Source: Corticium candelabrum (lineage: Eukaryota > Porifera > Homoscleromorpha > Homosclerophorida > Plakinidae). From it: a DNA stretch of 64,000 bases. The notes under the pieces are model-generated. The model ran no database searches. It saw nothing but the letters and a program-made list of their open reading frames with translations, and was not told the DNA's origin. Position numbers and translations under genes: made by a program. Below, one piece after another: positions 10,766 to 29,045 of the stretch. Each line of letters begins with the position of its first letter. The first letter of the stretch is position 1. The stretch is taken from NCBI RefSeq assembly GCF_963422355.1, contig NC_085086.1, forward strand, positions 9,338,936 to 9,402,935. Direction: 5' to 3'.

Positions 10766-11990
10766 TCCATCGTCAACGCCTTCTGAACTCTAGTTGAAGT
10801 CAACTCAACTGAACTCTATTTGCTCAACTCAACTCAATTAATTAAGTCAACTAGCTAACGTAGAACAGTGTGCGGTTACAACTGAAGGAATATGGTCATA
10901 GCTATTCAGTTACAGCTAGAGCTAGTTGTAATAGGTAGACTACTATGTCAATGCTAGACATAACTACTAGACTCAATAGTTTTAGACAATGATTGTAGAT
11001 CGAGTTCTATCGTATCACTCGATGATCTCTGTGCTGTTATTGTCGGCGCGTACGTTCACATCTTCAGTCAAGCTGCGTGACGAGGAGGCACCGGCACCCT
11101 GGGTTGTGGCAGATGGAAACACGATTGGTAGTTCCGTGTCCGATGAATTGTCATCGTCAGCTACGTCGTTCCCAAGTTCATTTCGCATTTCTTTCTGAAC
11201 TCTTTCATGTCGTCGAAATCGCGAAGAGACAGCGGACGTTAGTCGTCTGACCACGTAGCCTTGCAAAGTGGGCAACGCCAGTATTGAGAAGTGCAACGTT
11301 CGCAGCCGAGCCATTGTCGTCAGCAAATAGACACTGTTGTCGGACTTCTGCTGAGAAGGTGGCAAACCTTGCAACGCATCATTCTTGATGTTATTGTCGC
11401 TGCTTACGATTTAGTGCGTCATTTCGATGGCAACCGATGGCGAGTCACTTGCTCCATCTTGTCTTCGATGTTCTCGAGTCGCTCGTGTACTCGTTCGAAC
11501 CTGGACTCCAGGCGGCCGAGTTAGCGCGTCTTCTACTTTTCCGTCGATCTTGAAAAGGATATCCATATCCAGAGATAAGGCATGAGTGCCTGCGCTTAAA
11601 GACTGCAGCTGACCGTAAGCACACACTGTTGACGAGGCGGTGGCCGATGAAGCTCGTTTTCCTTTTGATCGGAGCCGTCTCTCGCATAGAATCGAGGTAG
11701 CACTTCAGTGAGTCATAGTCCTACTGGAGTACCGCACAGATTCTTCGAGACGTTGCCTTCCAAAAGTTTACGTCTGCATGCAACCAAAGCAACTAGGTTA
11801 ATTGGTTAATTAAGACGTAAACGTATATACATACCAGCTAGAGTGCATGTATGCTTGGTAGTGCATTTGAGCATGCAATTCTTTAGGTTGATCGACATGT
11901 TCTTGCACAGACAAATTGAAGAAGACCGCGCTGCATCTGCAGAGACTCCTATATGAAAACATAGTCATGTACACTGTGCATGCATGGATG
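10766..11990. repeat. Direct repeat copy 1 (about 1.2 kb), partner at 17648-18850
   Basis: Starts with CGTCCATCGTCAACGCCTTC in both copies and continues co-linearly through an AACTCAACTCAA-rich leader, a minus-strand coding relic and a GCATGC-rich 3' part. Identity is high by eye, with scattered substitutions and small indels. The copies are in the same orientation, about 6.9 kb apart, and flank the HECT-like gene and THAP relic. This is a segmental duplication. No terminal inverted repeats or target duplications were recognised. Confidence 0.75.
11015..11780 (-). pseudogene. Decayed minus-strand zinc-finger-like gene, copy 1
   Basis: Minus-strand coding remains shared with 17881-18680. The C-terminal part contains a cysteine-rich stretch resembling a RING or treble-clef finger (WLGCERCTSQ then RCPLCKATW), an acidic/serine tail and the ending STEIIE. 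An upstream part reads MDILFKIDGKVEDAL and, in another frame, a charged coiled-coil-like RLENIEDKMEQVTRH. The frames do not join without shifts, and a stop follows the finger. I do not recognise the family. The more complete partner at 17881-19310 has at least two further upstream exons. Confidence 0.4.
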
Positions 11991-12299
11991 TGAGAGAGCA
12001 GTCGACCTGTCCAATTACTACTGAGCCGTTTTTTGGACTATCCAGAGCTGCAATGCTATTTGTTTTGACGTTTATTGTTAGACACGCATGGGGTTAGCTA
12101 ACCCTTCAACCAGACCACCAGACTAGAGGCCACTCCTACCTGCAGGTACATGTGATGTATGTGTCTGCTTGACCCTAACCCTATAGAAATAATGTCTTAT
12201 GGACCCTAGCTTGTGTGCATATAACTGTATGAGAAAGATGTAAAGCGACTATATGATATGATATGTGATTAGAATGGTTTCTTCATGCATAATTAATGT

Positions 12300-14430
12300 C
12301 ATTTTTGTTAGATGGTTCCATACAGACGTCAATGACTGCTTGCATGGAAGTAAAGAACAAGCATGCACACCTAGAGTATGCCAGTGATAGTTGCTGTAGC
12401 TCTTTTCTTGCAATGGAACCAGAAGAACTTACGGCTATACAGACAGCAGACAGCGAAATGGTAAGTGTATGAGTGATTTGATCTAGCTTGATTGCTTTCT
12501 GTATATAGCTAGTCACAGGCAGGTTTTAGATCAGTTATATCTAGTGTGTAGATAATGCATGCATTTTTGGGTGTTTAGTTGACAAAGAAACTTAAATTTT
12601 AATTTTATTTGAAGATGAATAATGTTGGGACACAAAAACCACATATGAAGGACGGGGAAGGATTGGAGCGTGCTGCTCATGACAGTAACATTGCTGGTAT
12701 AAATTGAGCTGATTGTTTGCCTTATTGCAACATAGTTTCCACATTGTGATGTGCATGCAGTTACAATGAACTCAGAAATTTCTGGAATTTCTCAGTTGGT
12801 TCAGCTATTCCCTAATCACCAAGTGTCATATCTTGAAGAAGTTCTCATTAGCTGTAATCTCAACCCAGACATGGCTGCTTTAGCCATTCTAGATCAGAGT
12901 GTTGAGGTGAATACAATTAAAAGCTTATGAATTGTAGTTGTATTTTAATTAATGGCAGAACTAACATTGTTTACATACTTTAAATCAGTGCGAGTTGTAT
13001 AGTTACTAGAGTTAGTCTGGATTTTAGGTGTCTAAAAACACGTGCACAACACAACACAACACAAGATGTGCTGCAGCAAAATGCTCAACAGGTATGATTT
13101 AGATCTAGTGCTGTCAGTGACATATTTGCGTGCATATATTGAACTTCTATAGTATTTCTCACTTAATTATTCGATTCAAGCAACCAAAAATCCAAAAATC
13201 CGTATGAAAAGCATGCAAGAAGCTTGGATAATTGAATATGCCTGTCTTGGATAATTGGTTGCCTGAATCAGATAATTGAGCGGGAAATACTACAGTACAT
13301 TTGTATGCTGCATTCATTATAGTTGAAGATATAATTGATTTGATACGTGGAGGTGCAGAATTTGAAATCCACAACAGTGAAGTATGCAAATTGCTACTTA
13401 AATATGCATATGCCCTTCAGATACAAGGTGCTCGATAAAATTTTAACTATTTTTATTCTTATTTGTATAGCCTAGAGAAAACAGTCATCTCAATCAACCT
13501 AATCTTGCTCAACTTCTTTCATCTGTGAGGGTACAACACGAATTTCCTTCTATGAGACTCACTGTCTCAAGAGAGACTGTTTCAGTGATGCTATAGCCTT
13601 CTTCAAGTCCGGGAAATATGACTGGAAGAGAGATTTTTGTGTAACATTTGAAGGAGAACCTGCAGTAGATGGCAGTGGTCTTCGTAAAGAGCTTTTCACA
13701 CTCCTGCTTCAGCAGATGACAACATCTGCTGCTCCAGTAAGGCTTTTTGATGGGCCTCTTGACAGGTACCTTCCCATTCACAACATAGATGCTTTGTTGG
13801 GTGGTCTTTTTAAGGTGGCAGGGCAGATAATTGCTGCTTCAGCATTTCAAGGAGGACCAAAGTTTTCGTGTCTTTCTCCAGCGCTGTATGCATACTTGAC
13901 TACATCATCACTAGACAAAGCATTGGACATTATGAGCACATCAGATCTTCCCGACATTTGTTTGGCTGAGACACTAGAAACGGTATATTCTGACTGTTAT
14001 AGCTGCTGTCGATATTGTACATATTGCCTGAATATTGTACGCACATTAATTTTTTTGTGTTTTTAGCTCATTGAAGCAGAAGATAACACAGCTGAATTCT
14101 GCATGTCATCAGGAATGCTAGTGGACCACCTGGTAACAGCTGGGTTTACTCAGCGTCTGACTGCAACAAACAAAACAGATGCTGTTATGAAAATTCTTAT
14201 ACATGAAATGACCATAAGCCGCAAGTCTGAAATAGACCAGCTGGCTTCAGGACAAGCTTTGTATTAGATCTAGCAATCAAATATCCAGAAGTTTGCGACT
14301 TTTGTTGACAGCTTCAACTCCAGAGCATCTTACAAGTAATAACTTTCTGGACTTGTTTCAGTTTGAAGATACTATTCCAACACATATCAAAGAGTATTTT
14401 ATTCGATATGTTGCAAATGCAGGTTAGCAA
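12300..14430 (+). pseudogene. CUE/HECT ubiquitin-ligase-like gene, frameshifted
   Basis: An exon about 12762-12907 encodes a CUE-like segment (LVQLFPNHQVSYLEEVL). The main exon from about 13471 to 13982 and the exon starting at 14067 encode a HECT-like E3 domain: FCVTFEGEPAVDGSGLRKEL, a RYLPIHN box, FKVAGQIIAASAFQGGP and FSCLSPALYAYL. Such HECT proteins transfer ubiquitin through a C-terminal catalytic cysteine. I did not find that cysteine here. A one-base shift near 13583 breaks LTVSRETV from AFFKSGKYD. After 14260 homology hops through all three frames before LTSNNFLDLFQFED (about 14330-14420). An earlier possible exon is 12310-12461. Most likely a decayed copy. Assembly error is possible. 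Confidence 0.6.
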
Positions 14431-14796
14431 AAAAGTTATAGTTGTGAAAGGGTACACAGATGATACAAAATGTAGCATTTTGATTTTTACTTTTGACTTT
14501 ATTTCAGTTGCTTGCTTACCAGACGTTTCCTCTTGCTGAAGTCTCTTGTTATATTGAATTTGTTATTATATCATTGCATGTATAGTCATTACATGTAATT
14601 GTTGAAGGGTAACTGACATGAAAAAATCAAAAATTATTTTATTGCATTTCTCGTTTGTTCTTAATGTTTTTATGCCCCCAAAATTAAAAGTTTAATTTTT
14701 GAAGCTACATTCGTGAAGATATCGAGGCGTAAGCGTACCCGCCGTGACGTCACAAGAGGAACGGAAGTGGCTAGAGCGCATGCTGGCAATAGAAAA

Positions 14797-15208
14797 TGTC
14801 TGACAAGATAGTACACCTCTGGTTGCCTGCTGGCTGCAGTAATGTGCTCAGAAAGAAAGGATGGGCTTTGATTCGCTTCTTCAGTAATACCAAGATGTCA
14901 AAGAAATGAGCAGCGCGAGGAAACAAGCTAGAAATTGGTGGGACGGGCTAACCGCACGTTCGGACCCGTCTAGTGCGTATTCTCAGCCGGAATCTTTCGA
15001 AACGGAGGATGACATTAGTGAGTCACTTACTGTGAGGCTTTGGGCTATTACCCAAGGTAAAAGGAGACTGAAGCCTGAAGCATCAAGCTGCGCTGGTGAT
15101 TTGTGTACTAGGAAGCCATTGAGAGGATTACATCGTGACAATGTGAGAAAGTCAACAAATACAGAAGGGGAGAAAAGACTGAAAGAAAGCGTGAGAAATG
15201 AAGGGTAA
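14797..15208 (+). pseudogene. THAP-domain relic
   Basis: The frame from ATG 14797 reads LPAGCSNV then, after the usual spacing, RFFSNTKMSKK and a stop. Another frame continues DPSSA...SFETEDDI and GKRRLKPEAS. The AGCSN start, the (R)F(F/P) box and the KRxLKPxA ending match the beginning and end of a C2CH THAP zinc finger, a DNA-binding domain related to P-element-type transposases. The middle Cys/His pair is lost. A second THAP relic lies at 62640-62916. Confidence 0.4.
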
Positions 15209-16270
15209 GTCATGTAGAAATCATCAACTCACAAGACTCCGTGTGCTGGATCTGGGTTGGAGAGAACATGAGTTGTACTGTCATACATACTCACTAATTA
15301 ATTGAATCATGAATTGATACCAGAAATCCAGATCTAACTGGCTTCTTCTCATCTTTTTATTTTAAACAAACGAATATTTGAGAATTAGTCAATTACCCAT
15401 GGTCAGAGCAAACAAGATTATGAAATCTCTCTTAATTAATTAAACCGACTCTAATTTATGAGGATGTTGGAAACTGCTGTAAATAGATGGGTGCATGGGA
15501 GGATTGTTAATAATTGATTACAATCTTCAGAAGTTTCAATCAACTCTCACAACCTACAAACAAAAATAACACCATTCACTGGTAGTTCCAGTGACAATTA
15601 TGTTTCACATGAAAAAACCTAACCATATAATTATTGATGGCTTTCTTTTACTTGAGATACTCTATAATGTCTCATAGTGCCTTCTGACGTTTAATTTGTG
15701 ACCTCATGGAATTTTCATTTTATACAAAGCAGCCAACAACAATCTGTAAAAGCAACATTACTTTTATAAATAACTTGATATTGTATTGCATGCGTGCTAG
15801 CAGTTTTAAATAACAAAGCTACTGTGTGAAGTACAACAGAAAATAAAAAGAGCCATTTTGCCAAGACATTGTAAGTACATAGACAGTAATTCTAAACAAC
15901 CAGAAACACACCACCACTACCAACAACAATAGTTTAAATAGTTAATATTAATATCTCTATCTATAATAGCTATTTTGGATCTCACCTTAGCTGTAGAGTG
16001 CTACTGAATTACAATGTCTTCAAGTAGCTGGTAGAGATGGCTTTCAATCGAATTAGTTCTCATCCAAATTGTATTTCTATTGATGATATGAGTTGTTCCA
16101 GACAAATACTAGGCTAGGTTTGAATTTGATCTTCTTGCATTAGCACGGCTCGTAGTATCTGAATTCGGTCCCTAAGTTTGGGTATATCTGATCACTACAA
16201 TTTGGTATCTGCAGTCTATGCTCTAGCTCTAGCTGCTGCATTCCTCTAGTATATATAGAATTATATTATG
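15209..16270. other. Intergenic, nothing recognised
   Basis: AT-rich DNA without an open frame of useful length, clear splice-site pairs or repeats. A donor-like GTAAGT follows the THAP relic at about 15207. Confidence 0.4.
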
Positions 16271-16339
16271 TGCCAACGCGACCGACCGGAAGATGCGTCA
16301 TTCTATAAACGTCCGTCACGGAAGTAGACCTAGACGTTC

Positions 16340-16543
16340 GTCATAAATTAAAGTTGCGTTTATTATTGAATTCGGCGTAGACGACGACCAGGACGACGTG
16401 TACGTTGTAGATGTATCTGCAGATGGCTATGATTCGGGACAAGAAGATGTGTACACACCAGATACGGGCCAGCAAGACCGATGCCTCATCAGCGCAGATG
16501 AAGCTGACCGACGACATCCAGTAACATATCAAATCACGCAATG
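16340..16543 (+). CDS. Short acidic ORF, possible terminal exon, unknown
   Basis: A plus-strand frame ending TGA at about 16541-16543 encodes an acidic stretch (VDDDQDDVYVVDVSADGYD, then SGQEDVYTPDTG) and is followed within 20 bases by AATAAA. That suggests a last exon with a polyadenylation signal. I recognise no domain and no upstream exon. It may be spurious. Confidence 0.2.
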
Positions 16544-16629
16544 AATGTGTATATAATTGAATAAAGATGTATGAAATTGATATTAATACAATAATAGGTC
16601 CTTATTTACTTTGCTGAACTTTGATATGC

Positions 16630-16815
16630 CTAAGCTGTCACCGAATTTTGACTCGCGCCATGTGGGTCAAAATTCGGCGATAGCTGTCGCCGAATGACAT
16701 AGTCGTCGCCGAATGATGTCTAGTAGCTGTCGCCGAATGACATCTAGTAGCTGTCGGCGAACGACATAGTCGTCGCCGAATGATCTCTATTAGCTGTCGC
16801 CGAATACCGTTATTT
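16630..16815. repeat. Minisatellite of TGTCGCCGAATGA units with a palindromic start
   Basis: Six or seven imperfect copies of a GTCGCCGAATGAC-type motif, spaced 25-35 bases and separated by variants of TCTAGTAGC. The left edge is an inverted repeat: CCGAATTTTGAC and GTCAAAATTCGG flanking a 16-bp spacer. The right edge repeats TTTTGACACACATGGCGCG, echoing the spacer. This looks like a small mobile or hairpin-forming element. Confidence 0.6.
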
Positions 16816-16993
16816 TGACACACATGGCGCGCCATAAGCACGAGACGACAAAACATGAGCATAAGAACACACAACAGCTCCGGCAGACAGGGCAAACAGG
16901 GCGACTGATCGACACTCGTAAGTTACGTCTAGGCTGCCGTCGACGCCCTGAGTGCTGTGTAAGTACACATAGAAGTCACACATTCGCAGAGAC

Positions 16994-17401
16994 ATGACTG
17001 CGTCGCTCACAAGACAACACAATTCGCAAGAAGACGAAGAGAAGGAAATTCCAGCCAGTTTACATAAAGATAAGTACCCACTCAGTGCCAGACACACCCG
17101 GTCTTTAGTTGACAGTTTATCGTACAAGCGGCAACACGAAGACATCAAAGCAACTGCACCAGACCCACCTCGCCTACCGAAAATAGAAAAGAGGAGGGGC
17201 TGGCTACGCGAGACTAGGCCTAGGCTAGTGCTTGCTCAACCTCATAATGCTAAAGATAGGCAACTGAACTTGCGTGAAGTTTGCACAATGCTAATGCCTC
17301 GCAGTTCGGTCCAATATCAAAATGAATTATACGTAAACACATTACAGTCTTGTGTGATAATGTCTCGCGTTTCGGACCATTATGTTAGTGCTGCGTATTA
17401 G
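16994..17401 (+). CDS. Hypothetical 135-aa ORF
   Basis: An uninterrupted plus-strand frame starting ATG 16994, rich in charged and polar residues, ending in the 13-bp repeat that follows. No domain, signal peptide or membrane segment is visible. It may be chance. Confidence 0.2.
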   Translation: MTASLTRQHNSQEDEEKEIPASLHKDKYPLSARHTRSLVDSLSYKRQHEDIKATAPDPPRLPKIEKRRGWLRETRPRLVLAQPHNAKDRQLNLREVCTMLMPRSSVQYQNELYVNTLQSCVIMSRVSDHYVSAAY

Positions 17402-17580
17402 TGCTGCGCATTAGTGCTGCGTATTGGTGCGGTGCATTAGTGCTGCGTATTAGAGCTGCTTATTATATTATTGCTGCGTATTAGAGCTGCGTACTAGTGC
17501 AGTATTATTCACTAGGCATTATTCACTAGGCATTATACACAAAGCATTATACACCATGCATTATGCACAATGTTTTTTCT
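17385..17580. repeat. Two short tandem arrays: TTAGTGCTGCGTA and GCATTATACAC units
   Basis: From 17385 to about 17500 a 12-13-bp unit (TTAGTGCTGCGTA and variants) repeats about nine times. From 17512 to 17575 a 13-14-bp unit (GGCATTATTCACTA, later GCATTATACACAA) repeats about five times. Both lie just upstream of direct-repeat copy 2. Confidence 0.75.
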
Positions 17581-17647
17581 CATTATATTAGTGCTTAGTA
17601 TTAGTGCTGCAGCAATTGTTTTGCCATTGGTAGCACGCCATACACGT

Positions 17648-18850
17648 CCATCGTCAACGCCTTCTGAACTCTAGTTGAAATCAACTCAACTGAACTCTAT
17701 TTGCTCAACTCAACTCAATTAATCAACTCAACTTGCTGAGCTAACTTAGAACAGCGCGACTACAACTGAAGGAACATGGTCATAGCTAGTCAGGTACAGC
17801 TAGAGCTAGTTACTAAGTAGATTACTATATCAATGCTAAATATAACTACTACACTCAATAGTGCTAGACAATGATTGTAGATCGAGTTCTGCCGTGTCAC
17901 TCGATGATCTCTGGGTTGTCATTGTCGGCGCGTACATTCACACCTGCAGTAAAGCTGCGTGACGAGGAGGCACCGGCACTTTGGGTTGTGGCAGATGGAA
18001 ACACGATTGCTAGTTCCGTGTCCGACGAGCTGTCGTCGTGAGCTACATCGCTTCCAAGTTCAATTCGCGTTTCTTTTCTGAGCTCTTTCATGTCGTCGAA
18101 ACCGCGAAGAGACAGCGGACGTTTGTCGTCTGACCACGTAGCCTTGCAAAGTGGGCAACGCCCGCATTGAGAAGTGCAACGGTCACAGCCGAGCCATTTT
18201 CGGCATCAAATAGACACTGTTATCGGACTTCTACTGAGCAGGTGGCAAATCTTGCAACGCATCATTCTTGGTGCTATTGTCGCTGCTTACGATTTAGTGC
18301 GTCGTTTCGATGGCAACCGATGGCGAGTCACTTGCTCCATCTTGTCTTCGATATGCTTGCGTCGCTCGTGTTTTCATTCGAAGCTGGACTCCAGGCGGCC
18401 GATTAAGCGCGTCTTCTACTTCGCCGTCGATCTTGAAATGGATATCCACATCCGGAGATGAGGCATGAGTGCTCGAGCTCAAAGACTGCAGCTGGCCTTA
18501 ACCGAACGCTCTTGACGAGGCAGTGGTCGATGAAGAACGTTTTCTTTTGATCGGTGCCGTCTCTCGGATAGAATCGAGGTAGCACTTCAGTGAGTCATAG
18601 TCCGACTGGAGTACCGCACAGATTCTTTGAGACGGTGCCTTCCAAAAGTCTACGTCTGCATGCATCCAAAGCAACTAGGTTAATTAGTTAAAGCGTAAAC
18701 GTATATACATACCAGCTAGAGTGCATACATACTTGCTAGTGCATTTGAGCATGCAAGGCATATGGGTGATCGACATGTTCATGCACAGACAAATTAAAGA
18801 AGACCGCGATGCTGGAGAAACTCCTATATAAACACCTCTTCATGCATACT
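17648..18850. repeat. Direct repeat copy 2, partner at 10766-11990
   Basis: Co-linear with copy 1, including the AACTCAACTCAA leader, the minus-strand coding relic and the GCATGCATCCAAAGCAACTAGG segment. It differs by substitutions and small indels. Beyond about 18850 the copies diverge. Only copy 2 continues into further minus-strand exon-like sequence. Confidence 0.75.
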
Positions 18851-19310
18851 GTGCATGCATGAATGTAACGTTTAACCTACCTCTTGTTCCGTCGTCATCT
18901 GCGAACGGAAGGTCGAGGTTGTCCACTAGGATAATTCGGTCGTCACACGGAACAACACCTTGAGCTTCGAAGTGAATCTGAACTAAGTCAGTAATATGTA
19001 GTAGGATGACGTCACTTTCGGCAAAGCGAACGTAAATCTGCTAGCGTACTTCCATAGACCACAGGTCAACACTTTTCTTGATTTCTCTGACTGCATATTG
19101 CGACCGCGCTTTTTTGCTGCTCGGCGCTACCAATCTAAACGCAGACCAAGAGGAAGACGACACCGGCGTCCAGAAAGTTCCGGGTGCTGGAGCTGTTGCG
19201 GTCCTAGCAGTATGGCGACTTGCTTCACTGGCTACATCTACAACTGGCTGCAGCTGTAGGCAACGACTGTGCGAAAACGACGAGTCATTGGACACATTCG
19301 ACTCTTCCAA
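17881..19310 (-). pseudogene. Minus-strand zinc-finger-like gene, copy 2, more complete
   Basis: Read on the minus strand. From 19310, a serine/alanine-rich start (MEESNVSNDSSF) leads to KKSVDLWSMEVR, an in-frame TAG, then an open stretch with ILLHITDLVQIHFEAQG and RIILVDNLDLPFADDDG to a donor near 18877. An exon starting near 18652 reads VDFWKAPSQRICAVLQSDYD and YLDSIRETAPIKRKR, then hits a stop. Further on come VDIHFKIDGEVEDAL and a cysteine-rich finger (GCDRCTSQCGRCPLCKATW), ending NPEIIE at 17881. Several stops and shifts mean it is probably dead. Family unknown. The finger resembles the second half of a RING. Confidence 0.4.
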
Positions 19311-19606
19311 GAGCGGGTCGCCGTGAAGTTGATAGTGACGACCAGCCGAGAGTCCATCGAATCGACCTCCAGTCAGAGGAAATATTGCCGCCTCGTCGTC
19401 ATCCTTTCTTTTCAGGTAAATGACTTCTGCCTATACAGTGACATGCAACACTGAATTCTGTCGATCACCTTAATTAATTAGTTAACATGGTATGATTGTT
19501 TTAACATCTAAAGCTTTTTGCACCGTGTACAACTTAACTTGCCTTGAAAACTCGAGATACCCGCAAAACTGCTCACGTCAGACAATTTCATTGGTAGCTC
19601 TTGCTT

Positions 19607-19795
19607 TCCTCAACAGATTGACAGACAGAGAGACAGGCAGACAGATGGACGGACAGACAAGCAGATCGACAGAGGTACAGACAAATACACAGACAGAGCG
19701 ACCGACAGAGGGTCAGTCAAATAGACAGACAGACAGATCGACAGATCGACAGAAAGACAGACAGACAAACACACGGACAGACAAACATACAAACA
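19607..19795. repeat. Degenerate (GACA)n tetranucleotide tract
   Basis: Imperfect GACA/GACC/GATC tetranucleotide repeats with many point changes. Related TCTG/GACA tracts occur at 20472-20610, 21370-21400, 46552-46576, 47525-47590, 47854-47890, 48072-48112, 48838-48884 and 51180-51205. Confidence 0.85.
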
Positions 19796-20074
19796 TGACA
19801 CCGGAAGATAAACAGAGAGCAAAGACGGAAACGATCTGATCTGCGGAAACTTGACATAGTAGATATGTAGACAAATGTGAAGAAGAGAGACACCACACCG
19901 CGAAGAGAACAATAGTTGATGGTAAAGATATATAATGAGCAACGTTTCAGTAAAAACCTTCTGGCTTAACGTATGGCTAAGATGTTTACAAATTTCAAAC
20001 AGTAGGTGTTAATATTGATATCGATAATGTTGATATCAAAACCAGATATTTACTAAAGTGTGTCTGATTTTATA

Positions 20075-20440
20075 TTTAATCAATATGGGTCGAAGGTCAC
20101 TAGTTTCATGATCCATTCGGATTCTCTGCACTTGCGGGATAGGTCGTCATTCAATCCCACATAGTCAATGATGGTGACTTTAATATCCTCTTCAGAGTGC
20201 TATGGTTTGTTGAAATGTCGTCCTACCGGTTCGCCTTCCAGTCATTGTTTGTTACGTCTGCTCTGTGATTGTTTATTCGTTGATGGAGGCAATGTCCCGT
20301 CTCTCCGACATATTGCATGCCACACTTCGTACACTGTATCAAGTATATCACGTTGCTTGTTTTACAGTTGTACGAGCCTTTGATTTTGTAGGTCTTCTTT
20401 GTTGTGTTGCTTGTGAATGTATCGGATGTTGTCATATTGA
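20075..20440 (-). mobile_element. Penelope-like element fragment (GIY-YIG endonuclease)
   Basis: On the minus strand a frame encodes CKTSNVIYLIQCTKCGMQYV then GETGHCLHQRINNHRADV, the NVIYxIxCxxCxxxYVGET...R...HR signature of the GIY-YIG nuclease in Penelope-like retroelements. Downstream (20222 down to about 20075) the frame continues with RHFNKP, HSEEDIKVTIIDYV and ESEWIMKLVTFDP, the usual C-terminal end, with one internal stop. The reverse-transcriptase part is missing, so this is a truncated dead copy. A CATA/GACA tract adjoins it. Confidence 0.75.
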
Positions 20441-20443
20441 GCC

Positions 20444-20625
20444 ACATACATACATGCATACATACATACATTCAGACAGACAGACAGGCAGACAAACAGA
20501 CGGACAGACAATAAACACAAGAATAATAAGTGTACATATAGGTAATATGATCTAAACATACAAACAGACAGACACACAGAGAGACAGACAGACAAACAGA
20601 CAAACATCCATACATACATACATAA
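20444..20625. repeat. (CATA)n and (GACA)n compound microsatellite
   Basis: CATA repeats at 20447-20470, GACA repeats at 20474-20512, a short unique AATAAGTGTACATATAGGTAAT spacer, then GACA and CATA repeats to about 20625. The spacer resembles sequence next to the GACA tracts at 21400-21440 and 51200-51240, so the tract travels with a repeated element. Confidence 0.8.
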
Positions 20626-20747
20626 ATTTTTTGATTGTACATACGTATATACAAGAGCCCTTAAGGCCCAGGTTCGATACTGCAAGTACAATCCAAACTC
20701 AGTTACTATATGTCATCATGTTCTTCTTCGTGTTTGCTGCCTGCGAG

Positions 20748-21110
20748 TACTGCTGCTGCTGCTGCCGCTGCTGCCGCTGCTGCCGCTGCTGCCGCTGCTG
20801 CCGCTGCTGCCGCTGCTGCCGCTGCTGCCGCTGCTGCCGCTGCTGCCGCTGCTGCCGCTGCTGCCGCTGTAGCCGCTGCTGCCGCTGCTGCCGCTGCTGC
20901 CGCTGCTGCCGCTGCTGCCGCTGCTGCCGCTGCTGCCGCTGCTGCCGCTGCTGCCGCTGCTGCCGCTGCTGCCGCTGCTGCCGCTGCTGCCGCTGCTGCC
21001 GCTGCTGCCGCTGCTGCCGCTGCTGCCGCTGCTGCCGCTGCTGCCGCCGCTGCCGCTGCTGCCGCTGCTGCCGCTGCTGCCGCTGCTGCCGCCGCTGCCG
21101 CTGCTGCTGC
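20748..21110. repeat. (GCTGCTGCC)n nine-base minisatellite, about 40 copies
   Basis: A very regular array of GCTGCTGCC with a few variants (one GTAGCC near 20869, GCCGCTGCC near 21045 and 21093). It reads as poly-alanine in one frame on each strand and poly-(Cys-Arg) in another. Both are simple consequences of the repeat and I do not call a gene. Confidence 0.9.
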
Positions 21111-21234
21111 CTCAGTAGTCACTTCATCATGTCACCAGGCACGTCCCACTCCCTGCACTTCCCAGTTCATACTTCACACTTCAAACTTGCTGGACAGAAC
21201 TGACACTCCGGAGAGTGAGGCAGTTGTATGTTAG

Positions 21235-21352
21235 TTCCTTGCCCAAAGGAATTTATGTATGTGGCCCTCCCGCACTCAAACTCTGACCCGAAGGTCCCGA
21301 ATGTTGCCAATCTCTAACTGCACACTCTAACCAATTGAGCCACATATATGTA
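21235..21352 (-). repeat. Possible tRNA-derived SINE head
   Basis: The minus strand contains GTGGCTCAATTGGTTAGAGT, an A-box/D-arm-like sequence, and about 45 bases later GGTCAGAGTTTGAG, a poor B-box-like sequence. It sits next to CATA and GACA tails. The T-arm does not fold well, so this is only a candidate. Confidence 0.25.
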
Positions 21353-22189
21353 TACATACATACATACATACAGACAGACAAACAGACAGACGGACAGACA
21401 ATACACACAACAATTGTAAGTTGTAAGTGTACATATAGATAATAATTTAAGTAAAACTGGACAATGTCAAGCAATTACTATAATCACGGACAAACTGCAG
21501 TATAGGATGGTGACTTGTCCAGTATACGCAAATTCGTCAATTAAACAATGAAATTGACAAAAACGCGATTGTGGAACAAGTATTCCGAACAATTTTCAAG
21601 GTTTTCAACTGAAAGCAGAATGTGTCAAGGCAAAAATCATCCATTTATATTCATGCTCAGGGTTACAAATGGACTGCTAGCCCACTGTTTGGTTTGCGGT
21701 CAGAGCGGATAAACTAAGGCGAAAACTATTACCACCTATTTTGATATTGGTGGAGGTTGGATGAGTTGTTACAAAGATATGAGAAGGCACATACTAAACC
21801 ATGCCCTTCAGCTAGTTTGTACATGTCATTCGCACCATTGTTTGCTCTGTGGTTTGCTTGGGTTCACCTGCCACACTCACCTGATGAGCGTTACATACGT
21901 TTGTCACTTCCACTCAGGTGATTCTTACCCGGATAACCAGGTCATTACATCGTCCTTACCTTGATCAGCGGTCGAACATCAGCTCAATTACAGCTTAGTC
22001 GTCGAGTTTGTTTGTTAATGTAAGTCGATGTGTGTTGCTACGCCCTTGGTAGTAACTACATGAGCTGTGTCAACTGTATCTGCTGCTGCATGCTGTTCTA
22101 GAAGCTTAGCATCAACATGTAGTGTATAGTCGCTGCAACAGTACGTAAAAAACGATAGAAACATTTGTTCTAAGAGTTTACAGGAAACA
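21353..22189 (+). promoter_or_regulatory. Gene B upstream region, homologous to the region upstream of D
   Basis: About 800 bp co-linear with 51190-51989. Shared landmarks include a GACA tract, AAGTGTACATATAGATAATA, AGTATAGGATGGTGACTTGTC-type sequence, CACTCACCTGATGAGCGTTAC and a splice-acceptor-like TTACAG just before GAAACAATG. It probably holds the promoter and a 5'UTR intron. No TATA element was assigned. Conservation by duplication alone does not prove function. Confidence 0.4.

Positions 22190-29045
<6,856 letters not shown>

Noticed and set aside
13520-13552. A 32-nt intron that would restore the HECT frame
   Set aside because: It would remove or misread residues (MRLTVSRETV) that fit the HECT start, so a single-base deletion near 13583 is simpler.
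14262-14289. A third candidate 28-nt intron in the HECT gene (GTATTAG...TCCAG)
   Set aside because: HECT-like residues occur within this stretch in another frame (DLAIKYPEVC), so frameshift decay explains it better than a tiny intron.
16638-17148. Minus-strand frames across the CGCCGAATGA minisatellite
   Set aside because: They depend on the repeat and carry no domain.
20706-21234. Long poly-alanine and poly-Cys-Arg open frames
   Set aside because: They are translations of the GCTGCTGCC repeat, occur on both strands and lack splice sites or flanking domains.
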